A DNA stretch of 64,000 bases, taken from assembly GCF_000419685.1 (NCBI RefSeq), contig NZ_ATTM01000002.1, forward strand, positions 1 to 64,000, read 5' to 3'. This DNA comes from Flavobacterium antarcticum DSM 19726 (lineage in GTDB: Bacteria; Bacteroidota; Bacteroidia; Flavobacteriales; Flavobacteriaceae). The notes beneath the pieces were generated by a model. That model worked only from the letters and a program-made list of their open reading frames with translations. It was not told the DNA's origin and did no database searches. The translations under genes and the position numbers were made by a program. Below, in pieces: positions 16,165 to 25,675 of the stretch (position 1 is the stretch's first letter; each line of letters opens with the position of its first letter).

Positions 16165-16854
16165 ATGAAAAAGAATTTATTAATTGCCTTGACTTTTTTT
16201 ATGGCTGTAAGCCAAATTCACGCACAAGATGTAAAACCGTTGATTACCGTTACAGGTGAAGGTAAAGTAAAAGTCGTACCAGATCAAGTGAGCATTTCTG
16301 TTTCTGTAGAATCTAAAGGAACAAAAGCTGCGGAAGTTAAAAAAGCGAACGACACCAAAATTGATGGCGTTCTGAAATTTATCAAAAAGATGGGAATCGC
16401 TAACGAAGATTTTCAAACTACACGTGTTTCACTAAACGATCAATACGATTATGAAAAGAAAAAACACAATTATGTTGCTCTTCAATCGATTCAAATTTTG
16501 ATAAAAGATTTAGCGAAGTACGACCAACTTATGGAAGGTTTAGTAGATTCAGGCATTAATAATATTGGAAACATCGAATTTAAATCGTCCAAAATTGAAA
16601 TTCATAAATCAGAAGCTAGAAAATTAGCCATTCAAAATGCTAAAATGAAAGCCCAAGATTATATTGGAGCTTTAGGACAAAAATTAGGAATGGCATATAC
16701 AGTTGTAGATAATTCACAAGATAATTTTCCACGACCTAGATATGAAATGATGGCAATGAAAATGGCGGATGGAATATTAGGTGGAAACGAAACTTTAGCA
16801 GAAGGCGAAATTGACGTTACAGCAAATGTCTCTGTAAGTTTTCTAATAAACTAA
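16165..16854 (+). CDS. SIMPL (DUF541) domain periplasmic protein
   Basis: The 229-aa protein has a Sec signal (MKKNLLIALTFFMAVSQIHAQ) and a SIMPL/DUF541 domain. The characteristic elements are ITVTGEGKVKVVPDQVSISVSVES, the central DFQTTRVSLNDQYDY and the C-terminal IDVTANVSVSFLI. SIMPL proteins (BP26/OMP28 of Brucella, YggE of E. coli) form periplasmic oligomers, and YggE has been linked to oxidative stress tolerance. The exact role here is unknown. A strong terminator follows directly. Confidence 0.9.
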   Translation: MKKNLLIALTFFMAVSQIHAQDVKPLITVTGEGKVKVVPDQVSISVSVESKGTKAAEVKKANDTKIDGVLKFIKKMGIANEDFQTTRVSLNDQYDYEKKKHNYVALQSIQILIKDLAKYDQLMEGLVDSGINNIGNIEFKSSKIEIHKSEARKLAIQNAKMKAQDYIGALGQKLGMAYTVVDNSQDNFPRPRYEMMAMKMADGILGGNETLAEGEIDVTANVSVSFLIN

Positions 16855-16876
16855 TCACGTCTTAAATGATTAGAAG

Positions 16877-16913
16877 AAAGCCTTTCAAATTAAACTTTGA
16901 AAGGCTTTTTTTT
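16877..16913. terminator. Terminator between the SIMPL and msrB genes
   Basis: AAAGCCTTTCAAA pairs perfectly with TTTGAAAGGCTTT and is followed by a T run. The convergent msrB gene ends 4 bases further on, so it may serve both directions. Confidence 0.88.
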
Positions 16914-16916
16914 ATC

Positions 16917-17306
16917 TTATTTTTTGAAATCTACGGAAAGTGAATTTACGCAATAACGTTGTTTTGTTTCACTGGGTCCATCGTCAAAAACGTGGCCTAA
17001 ATGACCGCCACAATTCGCACAAACCACTTCCGTGCGAATCATTCCATGTGTGGTATCCTTAATGTATTCGACTTTGCCAGGAATGGATTCGTCAAACGAT
17101 GGCCAACCACAACTTGAATTAAATTTTGAACTACTTTCAAATAGCGGTTCTTCACAAGCACCACAACAATACGTTCCTTTTTCAAAATGCATGTTGTATT
17201 CCCCTGAATTAGGAAATTCGGTTCCTTTTTGACGTAAAATTCTATAGCGTTCTAAGCCCAATTCGGCTTTCCATTCTTCTTCGGTTTTTTTTACTGAATA
17301 GTTCAT
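16917..17306 (-). CDS. msrB: Peptide-methionine (R)-S-oxide reductase, cytoplasmic
   Basis: The 129-aa protein is a complete MsrB domain. Zinc is held by C48/C51 (CGAC) and C96/C99 (CANC), the catalytic Cys is C119 in RYCVNSLS, and the [11 protein letters not shown] and CGWPSF motifs are intact. It reduces the R epimer of methionine sulfoxide in proteins using thioredoxin. There is no signal peptide, in contrast to the upstream paralogue, from which it is separated by only 6 bases, so the pair gives one cytoplasmic and one exported enzyme. Confidence 0.96.
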   Translation of the reverse strand: MNYSVKKTEEEWKAELGLERYRILRQKGTEFPNSGEYNMHFEKGTYCCGACEEPLFESSSKFNSSCGWPSFDESIPGKVEYIKDTTHGMIRTEVVCANCGGHLGHVFDDGPSETKQRYCVNSLSVDFKK

Positions 17307-17312
17307 AGTTTT

Positions 17313-17810
17313 TTATTTTTTTGCTGCAACAAATTTTATTGATACAGAGTTTGTACAAAAGCGTTCACCAGTTGTTTCTTTCGGACCGTCGTCAAAAACG
17401 TGACCCAAATGGCTCTGGCAATTGGAACATAAAACTTCCGTACGATTCATACCATAAGAAATGTCTTTGTGATACGTTACGGCTCCTTTAATTGCTTTGT
17501 CAAACGAAGGCCACCCACAGTCAGAAACAAATTTTGAATCGGAATTGAATAAGGTTTGTCCACATGCTGCACAAACGTATTTTCCTTTTTCAAAGGTGTT
17601 CCAATATTCTCCTGTAAAAGCACGTTCCGTTCCTTTTTCTCTCAAAACTTGGTATTGTTCAGGCGTTAATTCCGCTTTCCATTCCGCATCCGTTTTCTGA
17701 GAAGCTTCGCTTGTTTTAGCAACTGCATTTCGTTCTGATGCTCGTTTGCTTTGACCTTGACAAGATGATAATGTCAATAATACAGTCAACATAAATAGAA
17801 TCTTTTTCAT
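17313..17810 (-). CDS. msrB: Peptide-methionine (R)-S-oxide reductase, lipoprotein form
   Basis: The 165-aa protein is an MsrB domain with an N-terminal lipoprotein signal ([13 protein letters not shown], Cys17). Zinc ligands are C80/C83 and C128/C131, and the catalytic Cys is C152 in RFCTNSVS. The export signal indicates repair of oxidised methionine in envelope proteins. How the enzyme is re-reduced outside the cytoplasm is not visible here, though a DsbD-type electron carrier is encoded a few kilobases away. It lies between the hydrolase gene (9 bases upstream) and the second msrB, all on one strand. Confidence 0.95.
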   Translation of the reverse strand: MKKILFMLTVLLTLSSCQGQSKRASERNAVAKTSEASQKTDAEWKAELTPEQYQVLREKGTERAFTGEYWNTFEKGKYVCAACGQTLFNSDSKFVSDCGWPSFDKAIKGAVTYHKDISYGMNRTEVLCSNCQSHLGHVFDDGPKETTGERFCTNSVSIKFVAAKK

Positions 17811-17819
17811 AATTAAAAT

Positions 17820-18683
17820 TTAATTTTTAATAAATTCAATAGTTTTAGCAAGTACCTGTTCGTCTCCCAAAATCTTTCGGTGCCCTAACTTTTTTGTAAT
17901 ATAAAGCGAACCATTTTTCAAATTTTCATGAATGTGAATTGCTGCCGAAACCGGCACATCTTCATCATCTTCGTCGTGAATGACGAGAACAGGAATGCTT
18001 ACTTCCTTTGCAGATAGATACGCAGAAAAACTGTCCATGGTTTTCCCGTATTTTTTTTCAAAATGTTGGCTAAGCAATAATCCCATTGATTTCTTGAGTG
18101 CTAATTTTGAAACAAATTCGTCGATAATATCTTTGACAACATCACCACTTCCTATGGTTACTAGATGATTTACTTTAAAACCATCTTTTACCGAATTAAA
18201 TAATGCCATACCACCAAGAGAATGTCCAATTGCGCTATCAAAAGGGCCAAATTTAGCATCAATCTCTTTTATCGACGCGATAAACTCCAACATAATAGAC
18301 GATTTTCCAGCCGATTTTCCATGAGAAGGAGCGTCAAAACTTACCACTGAATAACCATGTTCTTGCAAAGTTTCGGCTATTTTAAACAATTGTGTTCCGC
18401 GGCCCGACCAACCGTGCACCAGAAGCACTTTCTTAGGAGCATTACCTAATTCATAAATTACAATTTGTTTATTGACTGCCGGAACATTCAAAAGGGATTG
18501 TTTGCTGTTTTGATCCATCTCAAATTCCCGTCTTGGCATTTTATGTTTGATTGGACTTGTAAATAATTTTGCTGCAAATAAAACAGTTAATGGAGTAGAA
18601 ATTTTCTCTAAAATTCCGGCAGTTAAAAGTAACGCTTTGGGTACTTTTAATGCGTTTTTGGAATTTGATTTAGATTTAGACAT
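17820..18683 (-). CDS. Alpha/beta hydrolase
   Basis: The protein of about 287 aa has the alpha/beta-hydrolase layout: VLLVHGWSGRG (oxyanion strand-turn), the nucleophile elbow GHSLGG, an acid in VLVIHDEDDEDVP and a C-terminal His in KLGHRKIL. An N-terminal stretch looks membrane-associated (VPKALLLTAGILEKIS to FAAKLF). The substrate is unknown; similar flavobacterial proteins are annotated only as hydrolases. I choose the ATG giving MSKSKSNSKNALK; an ATG 12 codons further upstream (18719) is also in frame. It is the first gene of a likely operon with two msrB genes. Confidence 0.82.
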   Translation of the reverse strand: MSKSKSNSKNALKVPKALLLTAGILEKISTPLTVLFAAKLFTSPIKHKMPRREFEMDQNSKQSLLNVPAVNKQIVIYELGNAPKKVLLVHGWSGRGTQLFKIAETLQEHGYSVVSFDAPSHGKSAGKSSIMLEFIASIKEIDAKFGPFDSAIGHSLGGMALFNSVKDGFKVNHLVTIGSGDVVKDIIDEFVSKLALKKSMGLLLSQHFEKKYGKTMDSFSAYLSAKEVSIPVLVIHDEDDEDVPVSAAIHIHENLKNGSLYITKKLGHRKILGDEQVLAKTIEFIKN

Positions 18684-18837
18684 GAAAATGAATTTTATGC
18701 AAGTTATTATTTTATTCAAAGAACGCGCGTTTAAAACTTCATAAATAATATATAAAATCAGGACGCAAATTATAAGAAATGTCCGTATTGAAACTTCCTA
18801 TTTTCAATTTTAATATTATATTTGGAAAAAGTATCTC

Positions 18838-19311
18838 ATGCAGAAAGTTGAACAACTACCTATTTATCAAAAAGCATTGAACATTAATAAATTAGTAGAG
18901 AGTTTTATGTTGGCGTTGCCGCAAGAAGACGTTTTTCTGCATCATTCAAAAAGTTTAATGATGGAGGACGCCATCATTATTCCTGCTAAAATTGCGGCTG
19001 CTGAAGGAGGCGATTTATATAGTATCCGAATGCAAAATGCCGCAATCATTAGAACCCATGCACTACATCTTTATGCACAAATTGGAAGTTTAAGATTTCA
19101 TTCCAAATTTAAAGATTTAGAATATGTGACGTTACTTCGGCAAGAACTAGATGAATTCCGACTTCTATTTGTAGAGTGGATTGAATCATTTGATACTACA
19201 AATCACATTTGGGACGAGTGGGGAATGTTCAATCCTTCAGATGCACTTCCACCCAATACGTACGACGACGACTACTTTGGAATGGATGATTTTTCTGAAG
19301 ATGATTATTAA
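18838..19311 (+). CDS. Conserved hypothetical protein, probable helical bundle
   Basis: The 157-aa soluble protein is predicted to be mostly alpha-helical (QLPIYQKALNINKLVESFM, then IIPAKIAAAEGG, then RLHSKF-like helices) with a very acidic C-terminal tail (YDDDYFGMDDFSEDDY). The opening resembles four-helix-bundle proteins related to the 23S rRNA intervening-sequence family, but this is tentative. No catalytic motif is visible. It stands alone between the hydrolase and the CoA-disulfide reductase. Confidence 0.65.
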   Translation: MQKVEQLPIYQKALNINKLVESFMLALPQEDVFLHHSKSLMMEDAIIIPAKIAAAEGGDLYSIRMQNAAIIRTHALHLYAQIGSLRFHSKFKDLEYVTLLRQELDEFRLLFVEWIESFDTTNHIWDEWGMFNPSDALPPNTYDDDYFGMDDFSEDDY

Positions 19312-19431
19312 AATTGAAATTGACTTCAACGAAATATAGCATTCATCTTAACTAAATTAAGTATTCTTCAATTATTATCCGTAATTTACTGTTCATTAGA
19401 ATTCTCTATAAAATTCTGAACATAATTTGCT

Positions 19432-20787
19432 ATGAAAAAAAATAAACTCGTTGTTATAGGAGGAGATGCAGCCGGAATGTCAGCCGCCTCGAAAGTCCGA
19501 AGAGAACAACCAGATTTTGAAATAATTGTTTTTGAAAAATCCGAATATACATCTTATTCTGCGTGTGGAATTCCGTACTTTATTTCGGGAGAAGTGGAAA
19601 CGATAGAAGAATTAATTGTCCGATCACCTTCAGAATTTATTAAAAAGTACAATATAAAAGTGCAGACATTGCATGAAGTACTGGAAGTCGATACCGATAA
19701 TAACAAAGTTTTGGTGCACAATTATGCGGATAAAACACAGTTTTGGGAACCGTACGATCAGTTGCTAATTGCCACTGGAGGAAAAGCATTTTGTCCGACT
19801 GTTGAAAATCATACTTCAGATGGAATTTTTGGAATACAAACCTTGACCAGTGGAATTAAAGTAGATGCTTTTATTTCAAAACACCAACCTAAAAAAGCAG
19901 TGATTATTGGTGGTGGTTATATCGGATTAGAAATGGCTGAAGCGCTAATTTTAAAAGGAATTAAAGTAACCATTGTGAATCGTTCCAAAGAAGTCATGAA
20001 TAGTTTAGATCCTGATATGGGGAAAAAAGTACATGATGCTTTGCAAAATCTTGGTGTAACTATTTATAATTCAGAATCACTTTCCTATTTTGAAGAAAAG
20101 GACGGAATTGTTTCAGCTGTGGTAACGGACAAAAAAACGATTAAAACCGATTTGGTAATTCTAGGAATGGGAACATCACCGAATACATCGTTCTTAGCGA
20201 ATTCCAAAATTAAATTATCAGAACGGAAAGCAATTAAAGTCAATCGATACCAGCAAACCAATGTGAAAAATGTTTGGGCGGCCGGTGATTGTGCAGAAAC
20301 GAGAAATTTAGTAAGCAAAAAGCCTTTTTATATTGCTTTGGGAACTGTTGCCAACAAAACGGGTTTAGTCGCAGGAACGAATATTGCAGGAGGTAATTTG
20401 AAATTTCCTGGAGTAGTGGCAACGGCGGTTTGTAAGATTTGTGTTTATGAAATTGCCAGAACGGGACTGCTGGAAAGTGAATGTAAAGAATACAAAATTG
20501 ATTATGTTACCACAATAATAAGGTCAAAAACAAGAGCAGGTTATTTTCCTGGTGCAAAAGATATCTTCGTAAAATTACTCGCAGAAAAGAAAACAGGTAA
20601 ACTTTTAGGAGGTCAACTCATAGGAGAAGAAGGAGCCGCAAAAAGAATTGATGTTTTGGCAACCGCGTTATCAAGTAATCTTACATTGCAAAATATAATT
20701 GATTTAGATTTATCCTATGCACCTCCTTTTTCGCCGGTTTGGGATCCAGTTCAGACCGCTGCTCGAAAATTAATTGGTATGATATAA
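19432..20787 (+). CDS. CoA-disulfide reductase / NADH oxidase-like flavoprotein
   Basis: The 451-aa protein has the two-dinucleotide-binding-domain fold with FAD motif VVIGGDAAGMSAAS, a second NAD(P) motif VIIGGGYIGLEMAE and the FAD contact VWAAGDCAET. The redox Cys is C45 in SYSACGIPYF, the single-Cys site characteristic of CoA-disulfide reductase and related NADH oxidases or persulfide reductases. No rhodanese domain is fused. It would keep low-molecular-weight thiols reduced in the cytoplasm; which thiol is used here is unknown. It is monocistronic, convergent with dsbD across a strong terminator. Confidence 0.88.
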   Translation: MKKNKLVVIGGDAAGMSAASKVRREQPDFEIIVFEKSEYTSYSACGIPYFISGEVETIEELIVRSPSEFIKKYNIKVQTLHEVLEVDTDNNKVLVHNYADKTQFWEPYDQLLIATGGKAFCPTVENHTSDGIFGIQTLTSGIKVDAFISKHQPKKAVIIGGGYIGLEMAEALILKGIKVTIVNRSKEVMNSLDPDMGKKVHDALQNLGVTIYNSESLSYFEEKDGIVSAVVTDKKTIKTDLVILGMGTSPNTSFLANSKIKLSERKAIKVNRYQQTNVKNVWAAGDCAETRNLVSKKPFYIALGTVANKTGLVAGTNIAGGNLKFPGVVATAVCKICVYEIARTGLLESECKEYKIDYVTTIIRSKTRAGYFPGAKDIFVKLLAEKKTGKLLGGQLIGEEGAAKRIDVLATALSSNLTLQNIIDLDLSYAPPFSPVWDPVQTAARKLIGMI

Positions 20788-20812
20788 AAGTTTTTATTTG
20801 AAATTAAGACAT

Positions 20813-20858
20813 AAAAAAAATGCACTGACGCTATTAATTTAGCATCAGTGCATTTTTT
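20813..20858. terminator. Bidirectional terminator
   Basis: AAAAATGCACTGA pairs with TCAGTGCATTTTTT, with an inner GCT/AGC extension, between the convergent reductase and dsbD genes. Confidence 0.88.
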
Positions 20859-20873
20859 AATTATGATAATAGG

Positions 20874-22943
20874 TTATTTTTTAAAGTTTGAAATACCTTC
20901 CCGTAACCACATTTTATATTCTTCTACTTCTGGTGTGTAACCTACAGGAGTATTCAAGTTTTCTTCGTCGTGGCCCATTAAAATATAATACGGCTGAATG
21001 TTTGCTTTGTATTTTGTAATTGCAAAGTCACTCCACTTTTTTCCATATGTATTAATTTCTTTACCATTTGCAGTTGTATAAACATCGTCTTTTGGCAAAG
21101 GAGTGCGATCATCAACATACAGTGAAATCAATACTACTTCATCCTTTAAGATGGATAAAATTTCAGGCTTAGACCATACTTTTTCTTCCATTCTACGGCA
21201 ATTTACACAAGTAACACCTGTAAAATCAATCATTACGGGTTTGTTTACTTTTTTGGCGTAAGCCAAACCTTCGTCATAATTATGAAAAGCAACAATATTA
21301 TGTGGACCGTATTGTGCATGCTCTGGTAAAGTTCCGGTTGTTGTACTTGCAGCTCCTGCATTTTTAAAACCTACGCCATCAGGACTTTCACTGTAACTCA
21401 TTGGAGGTGGGAAACCACTAATAATGTTCAAAGGGGCACCCCAAAGACCTGGAATCAAATAAATTGTAAAGGTAAGTGTTAGCAATCCTAATAATAGTCT
21501 TCCCACTGAAATATTAGATAGGGGACTGTCGTGTGGCAATGTAATTTTTCCTAGTAAATAAAGCGCTAGACCTCCAAAAATTGCGATCCAAACGGCAAGG
21601 AATGTTTCTCGTTCTAACAAATGCCAATCCATAACTAAATCGGCCATCGATAAGAATTTAAACGCCAATGCTAATTCAATAAAACCAAATACAACTTTAA
21701 CGGTATTCAACCATCCACCTGACTTTGGTAAATTGCCCATCATACTTGGGAACAAAGCAAATATTACAAAAGGAAATGCCAATCCTACGCCAAAACCAAG
21801 CATTGCAATTGTCAGTAATGTTGCACCACCATCTGTAGATAAAACACCACCAATTACAGCTCCTAAAGCTGGACCTGTGCATGAAAATGAAACAATGATT
21901 AAGGTCAATGCCATGAAGAAAATTCCAGCAAAACCGCCTTTGTTTGAGGCATTGTCCACTTTGTTTGCTAACGAAGAAGGCATTGTTATTTCAAAAGCAC
22001 CTAAAAACGAGATAGCAAATACTAGGAATATGATAAAGAAAAATATATTCAAGTAGGGATTTGTAGAAATTTCATAAAAAATATCCGGACTCAAGCTCTG
22101 AAAGATATGGAATGGCAATGAGATCAGTACATAAATCATGATGATGAAGAAACCGTACATCAATGCATTCATTCTTCCTTTTTTCTTGTCTCCAGCAGCA
22201 CTTTGTTTTAAGAAAAAGCTTACTGTCATAGGAATCATAGGGAAGACACAAGGTGTGAATGTTACTAAAATTCCTGCGAAAAGAGTTCCTAGAAATAGCA
22301 ACCAAAGATTAATTTCTTCTGATTTTTTTTCTTTCACTACTGGTGCAACTGCATCATTTTCCGTTGAGGCAACTTCCACTTTAACTTCTGTATTTTGTGT
22401 CGTTGCAGTATCTACAGTAGTTTCTGCGATAGGAACTATAGTTTCTACAGTCGAATTATCTGCTGGTGTAACGGCTGCTTTTTCAGTAATTTTTATAGGT
22501 GGTAAGTTGAATGTCAGCGTTTTGTCTTGCTGAATACATTGTTCTTTACATACTTGGTAGTAAAGGTCAACTTTTATGGTTTTTAAATTTGGATTTGTAA
22601 CTTTTACAATTTGCTTAAATTGAGCTGTTTTTGCAAAATAATATTCATCCACTTCAAAAATATCATTAAAGACTTTTTTGTACGGGCTTTCTTTTGTTTT
22701 TCCTACAGTAGTATAATTTCCCTTAGCATCTTTGAATGTAAATTCTAATGGTTGTGCACCACCTTCCGGAGTATATTGCGAATAAACGTGCCATTCATTT
22801 TCAATGGTGGCCTCCATGACTAACTCAAATTCGGTGTCTGATTTTTGAATAACTTTAGTTTTCCATTTTACAGGATCTAAAATTTGAGCAGATAACGAAT
22901 GCACTGCAAAAAAAGCGAGTAGTAGATAGATTAATTTTCTCAT
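20874..22943 (-). CDS. dsbD: Thiol:disulfide interchange protein DsbD
   Basis: The 689-aa protein has all three DsbD parts. After the signal peptide there is a periplasmic domain with the Cys pair C132/C136 (VCKEQC). A membrane domain of about eight helices carries C232 (FTPCVFPM) and C355 (FSCTGPALG). A C-terminal thioredoxin domain carries C579/C582 (VTCVNC). It passes electrons from cytoplasmic thioredoxin across the inner membrane to periplasmic proteins. A Thr/Val/Glu-rich linker (about 155-205) joins the first two parts. Its start codon overlaps the tilS stop (TAATG), implying translational coupling. Confidence 0.95.
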   Translation of the reverse strand: MRKLIYLLLAFFAVHSLSAQILDPVKWKTKVIQKSDTEFELVMEATIENEWHVYSQYTPEGGAQPLEFTFKDAKGNYTTVGKTKESPYKKVFNDIFEVDEYYFAKTAQFKQIVKVTNPNLKTIKVDLYYQVCKEQCIQQDKTLTFNLPPIKITEKAAVTPADNSTVETIVPIAETTVDTATTQNTEVKVEVASTENDAVAPVVKEKKSEEINLWLLFLGTLFAGILVTFTPCVFPMIPMTVSFFLKQSAAGDKKKGRMNALMYGFFIIMIYVLISLPFHIFQSLSPDIFYEISTNPYLNIFFFIIFLVFAISFLGAFEITMPSSLANKVDNASNKGGFAGIFFMALTLIIVSFSCTGPALGAVIGGVLSTDGGATLLTIAMLGFGVGLAFPFVIFALFPSMMGNLPKSGGWLNTVKVVFGFIELALAFKFLSMADLVMDWHLLERETFLAVWIAIFGGLALYLLGKITLPHDSPLSNISVGRLLLGLLTLTFTIYLIPGLWGAPLNIISGFPPPMSYSESPDGVGFKNAGAASTTTGTLPEHAQYGPHNIVAFHNYDEGLAYAKKVNKPVMIDFTGVTCVNCRRMEEKVWSKPEILSILKDEVVLISLYVDDRTPLPKDDVYTTANGKEINTYGKKWSDFAITKYKANIQPYYILMGHDEENLNTPVGYTPEVEEYKMWLREGISNFKK

Positions 22944-24256
22944 TATATTAAATCAATTTGTAATATGTTGTTGGTTGCATTATTAATTTTAAATCGCTCA
23001 TCAGCTCTTATTCCAACAATCCAGACTATTTCAGTTCCGGAACATAAAAGCCAAGCATTTTCTTTCTCGATGCGTGAAAGTTTATCGTCTTTAAAAAGTT
23101 TACTTACTTTCTTAGATTTTCCATTCATGCCTAAGGGTTGAAAAACATCGCCACTTTTCCAACGTCTTAATGTCAGAGGATAATTTAATTTTTCATCGTC
23201 GACAAATATAGTCGTATTTGTGCTATAAAAAGGTTTTGTAATTTTACAAAAAAGCAGTTTTATGTGAAAATTAACTTCTGACGTTCCTCTATTAATACGA
23301 AGCTCAGAATCAATACCCTTACTTTTTGGTGCAATAATTAAAAAGTTTCTATTTTTTAGTAACTGGTAGTTTTCAGAAAAAATTTGTTTTCCTGTTTCGG
23401 CTTCCGCCAAATTATTAATATCTTCCCAAGCCGTAAATCCCAGCGGATGAAGCCACTGATATAAATACGCTTTAAAATTGGGCAACTGTTTTAATTCTGT
23501 GATGTTGATTTTTTTATAATCCAGTTCATCTTCTACTACTTTTTTATAAACAATTCGAGAAGCGTCGTAAACTAACGATTTTGCTTGTTGCAAATTTTCT
23601 AAGGTTTGCTGAAACGAATTGGAAAAAGACGGATTAATTTCCCGTAAAATAGGAGTGAGGTGGTGTCTGATTTTATTTCGAATGTAATAATCGGTAGCGT
23701 TTGAAGCGTCTTCGCGCCAATTAATATTGTTTTCATTCGCATAATTCAGGATTTCATTTCTATCAAAACACAACAAGGGTCGAATGGTTTTTTCATTTTG
23801 TAATGGAATTCCCGTCAAACCATCAATTCCTGTTCCACGAGAAAGATTGATTAAGAACGTCTCAATGCTATCGTCTAAATGATGTGCGGTTGCAACAAAA
23901 TCATATTTTTGAGATTCAAGAATTTCGTAAAAATATTCGTAGCGTAATTTTCGTGCAGCAATTTGTGTGGATAATTTGAAATCTTTGGAGAAAGCCTGGG
24001 TATCAAAACTTGTTGTGAAAAAAGGAATGTTAAAGGAGTCGCAATACTTTTCAACAAATTTTTGGTCTAAATCACTTTGCTCATTTCGAAGTTTAAAATT
24101 GCAATGTGCGATTCCAAAACTGATTTCACTTCGACGGAATAAATCGACTAAAACCATACTGTCAATTCCGCCACTAACCGCCAAAAGAATTTTTTTAGTT
24201 TTGATTTCAGGGAAATGTTCTAAAAGTGTGTTGTGGAATTTCGAATGCATTTTCAA
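22943..24256 (-). CDS. tilS: tRNA(Ile)-lysidine synthetase
   Basis: The 437-aa protein has the PP-loop ATPase motif SGGIDS (residues 28-33) and the sequences TAHHLDDSIETFL and RNKIRHHLTPIL of TilS. It modifies C34 of the minor tRNA-Ile(CAU) to lysidine so that AUA codons are read as Ile, an essential step in the cytoplasm. The C-terminal domain (WKSGDVFQPLGMNGKSKKVSK) is complete. It lies between pabB (18-base gap) and dsbD (overlapping stop and start) in one transcription unit. Confidence 0.95.
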   Translation of the reverse strand: MKMHSKFHNTLLEHFPEIKTKKILLAVSGGIDSMVLVDLFRRSEISFGIAHCNFKLRNEQSDLDQKFVEKYCDSFNIPFFTTSFDTQAFSKDFKLSTQIAARKLRYEYFYEILESQKYDFVATAHHLDDSIETFLINLSRGTGIDGLTGIPLQNEKTIRPLLCFDRNEILNYANENNINWREDASNATDYYIRNKIRHHLTPILREINPSFSNSFQQTLENLQQAKSLVYDASRIVYKKVVEDELDYKKINITELKQLPNFKAYLYQWLHPLGFTAWEDINNLAEAETGKQIFSENYQLLKNRNFLIIAPKSKGIDSELRINRGTSEVNFHIKLLFCKITKPFYSTNTTIFVDDEKLNYPLTLRRWKSGDVFQPLGMNGKSKKVSKLFKDDKLSRIEKENAWLLCSGTEIVWIVGIRADERFKINNATNNILQIDLI

Positions 24257-24274
24257 AAGTACTAAAATTAATAG

Positions 24275-25600
24275 TTACAGCAATTCTTTGTCATTTAAAA
24301 CCAGTCGCATCGCCCGCGCTTTTAATAAACATTCTTCGTATTCTTTTTCAGGTTCCGATTTTGAAGTAATGGCACTTCCAACAGAAAAAGACACGTACTT
24401 TTTAGCTTCATTGTAGAGAATACTTCTGATGACTACGTTGAAATCAAAATCATTTTCAGGTGTAAAATAACCGATCGCACCGCTGTACAAACCTCTTTTT
24501 GTCTCTTCCAACTCTTCAATAATCTTCATCGCCGAAATTTTTGGAGCTCCTGTCATACTTCCCATTGGAAATGTCGTTTTTAAAACATCTACAGCTGAAA
24601 ATTCTGGTTTTACTAAAGAACTTATCGTCGAAATCATTTGATGTACTTGCAAGAAAGAGTAAACCTGACACAATTCTTCCACAACTACACTGTCTTTTTG
24701 TGCTGTTTTTGACAAATCATTTCTGACTAAATCGACAATCATAATGTTTTCAGCACGTTCTTTTGGATCATTTGCCAAGTTTGTCTTGCTTAAATTATCT
24801 TCGATCTGATCGCTAAAACGTTTTGAAGTTCCTTTTATGGGTTGTGAAATACATTTTTCTGCTATCTTCTTTAAATACCGTTCGGGGGAAGCTGAAATTG
24901 CAAAATGCTTGTTATTCTTATAAAAAGATGAAAAAGGTGCTTTTGAAATTTCATTCAATGATTCGAAAGTTGCTGCAGGATTTATAATGGTTTCTAGTGC
25001 AAAAAATTCCATACAGAAATTGGCTTCATACAAAGTTCCGTTTTGGATGTAATCAAGCATTTTAGTTACTTTCTCAATATATGCCGGTTTTGAAACTTGC
25101 TGTTGAATGGAAATCTCATTTTGAAAAGTCTGCTTTAAAATTTCGAAGTGAATGATTTCTTGATAATCAGATTCCATTTCGTCATTACAAACATTGAGAT
25201 ACTTCAATTCTAATTGATTCCCTTTTAAAAAAAGAATTTTTTTAGGTTGAAAAAAGAACAAATCTGGAAAATCTAATTCGTCTTTGTTTTGTGAAACTAG
25301 TTTTTCAGTATCATTTTTCAAATCGTACGAAAAATAACCAAAAAGCCAATCTTTTGTGATGGTTTGGTACACATTTAAATCGTCAAAAGCATTTGTATAG
25401 TCGGTTTGAATTGCGGTAAATGCGTCAACGGCAACAATGCAATCGTAAGAGGAGTAGGTAGAATCATTCTCATTAGAATCTAAAAAAATGATTTCTCTAA
25501 ATTGTTGTGACCATTGCAACAACTGCTTTTTCAGCAGCGTTGGATTTTCAATAGTTTGGGTTAATGCAGTTCTCAATTTTAGTACAGTTTTAAAATTCAA
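24275..25600 (-). CDS. pabB: Aminodeoxychorismate synthase component I
   Basis: The 441-aa chorismate-utilising enzyme has PIKGT near the middle; the Lys in this motif distinguishes PabB from TrpE, which has Ala there. The ending GSMTGAPKISAMKIIEELE, GLYSGAIGYF and GSAITSKSEPEKEYEE are conserved active-site parts. With an amidotransferase subunit (PabA, not in this window) it converts chorismate to 4-amino-4-deoxychorismate for folate synthesis. It is the first gene of the pabB-tilS-dsbD unit. The N-terminal half is divergent, as usual. Confidence 0.92.
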   Translation of the reverse strand: MNFKTVLKLRTALTQTIENPTLLKKQLLQWSQQFREIIFLDSNENDSTYSSYDCIVAVDAFTAIQTDYTNAFDDLNVYQTITKDWLFGYFSYDLKNDTEKLVSQNKDELDFPDLFFFQPKKILFLKGNQLELKYLNVCNDEMESDYQEIIHFEILKQTFQNEISIQQQVSKPAYIEKVTKMLDYIQNGTLYEANFCMEFFALETIINPAATFESLNEISKAPFSSFYKNNKHFAISASPERYLKKIAEKCISQPIKGTSKRFSDQIEDNLSKTNLANDPKERAENIMIVDLVRNDLSKTAQKDSVVVEELCQVYSFLQVHQMISTISSLVKPEFSAVDVLKTTFPMGSMTGAPKISAMKIIEELEETKRGLYSGAIGYFTPENDFDFNVVIRSILYNEAKKYVSFSVGSAITSKSEPEKEYEECLLKARAMRLVLNDKELL

Positions 25601-25621
25601 ATTTACATCAAAACATTTTAC

Positions 25622-25653
25622 AAAAAAAAACTCCTCAAATGATTGAGGAGTTT
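25622..25653 (-). terminator. Terminator of the T9SS cargo gene
   Basis: On the minus strand AAACTCCTCAA pairs with TTGAGGAGTTT and is followed by a T run. Confidence 0.85.
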
Positions 25654-25675
25654 AAGTATAAAGTTGTTTTTAAAA

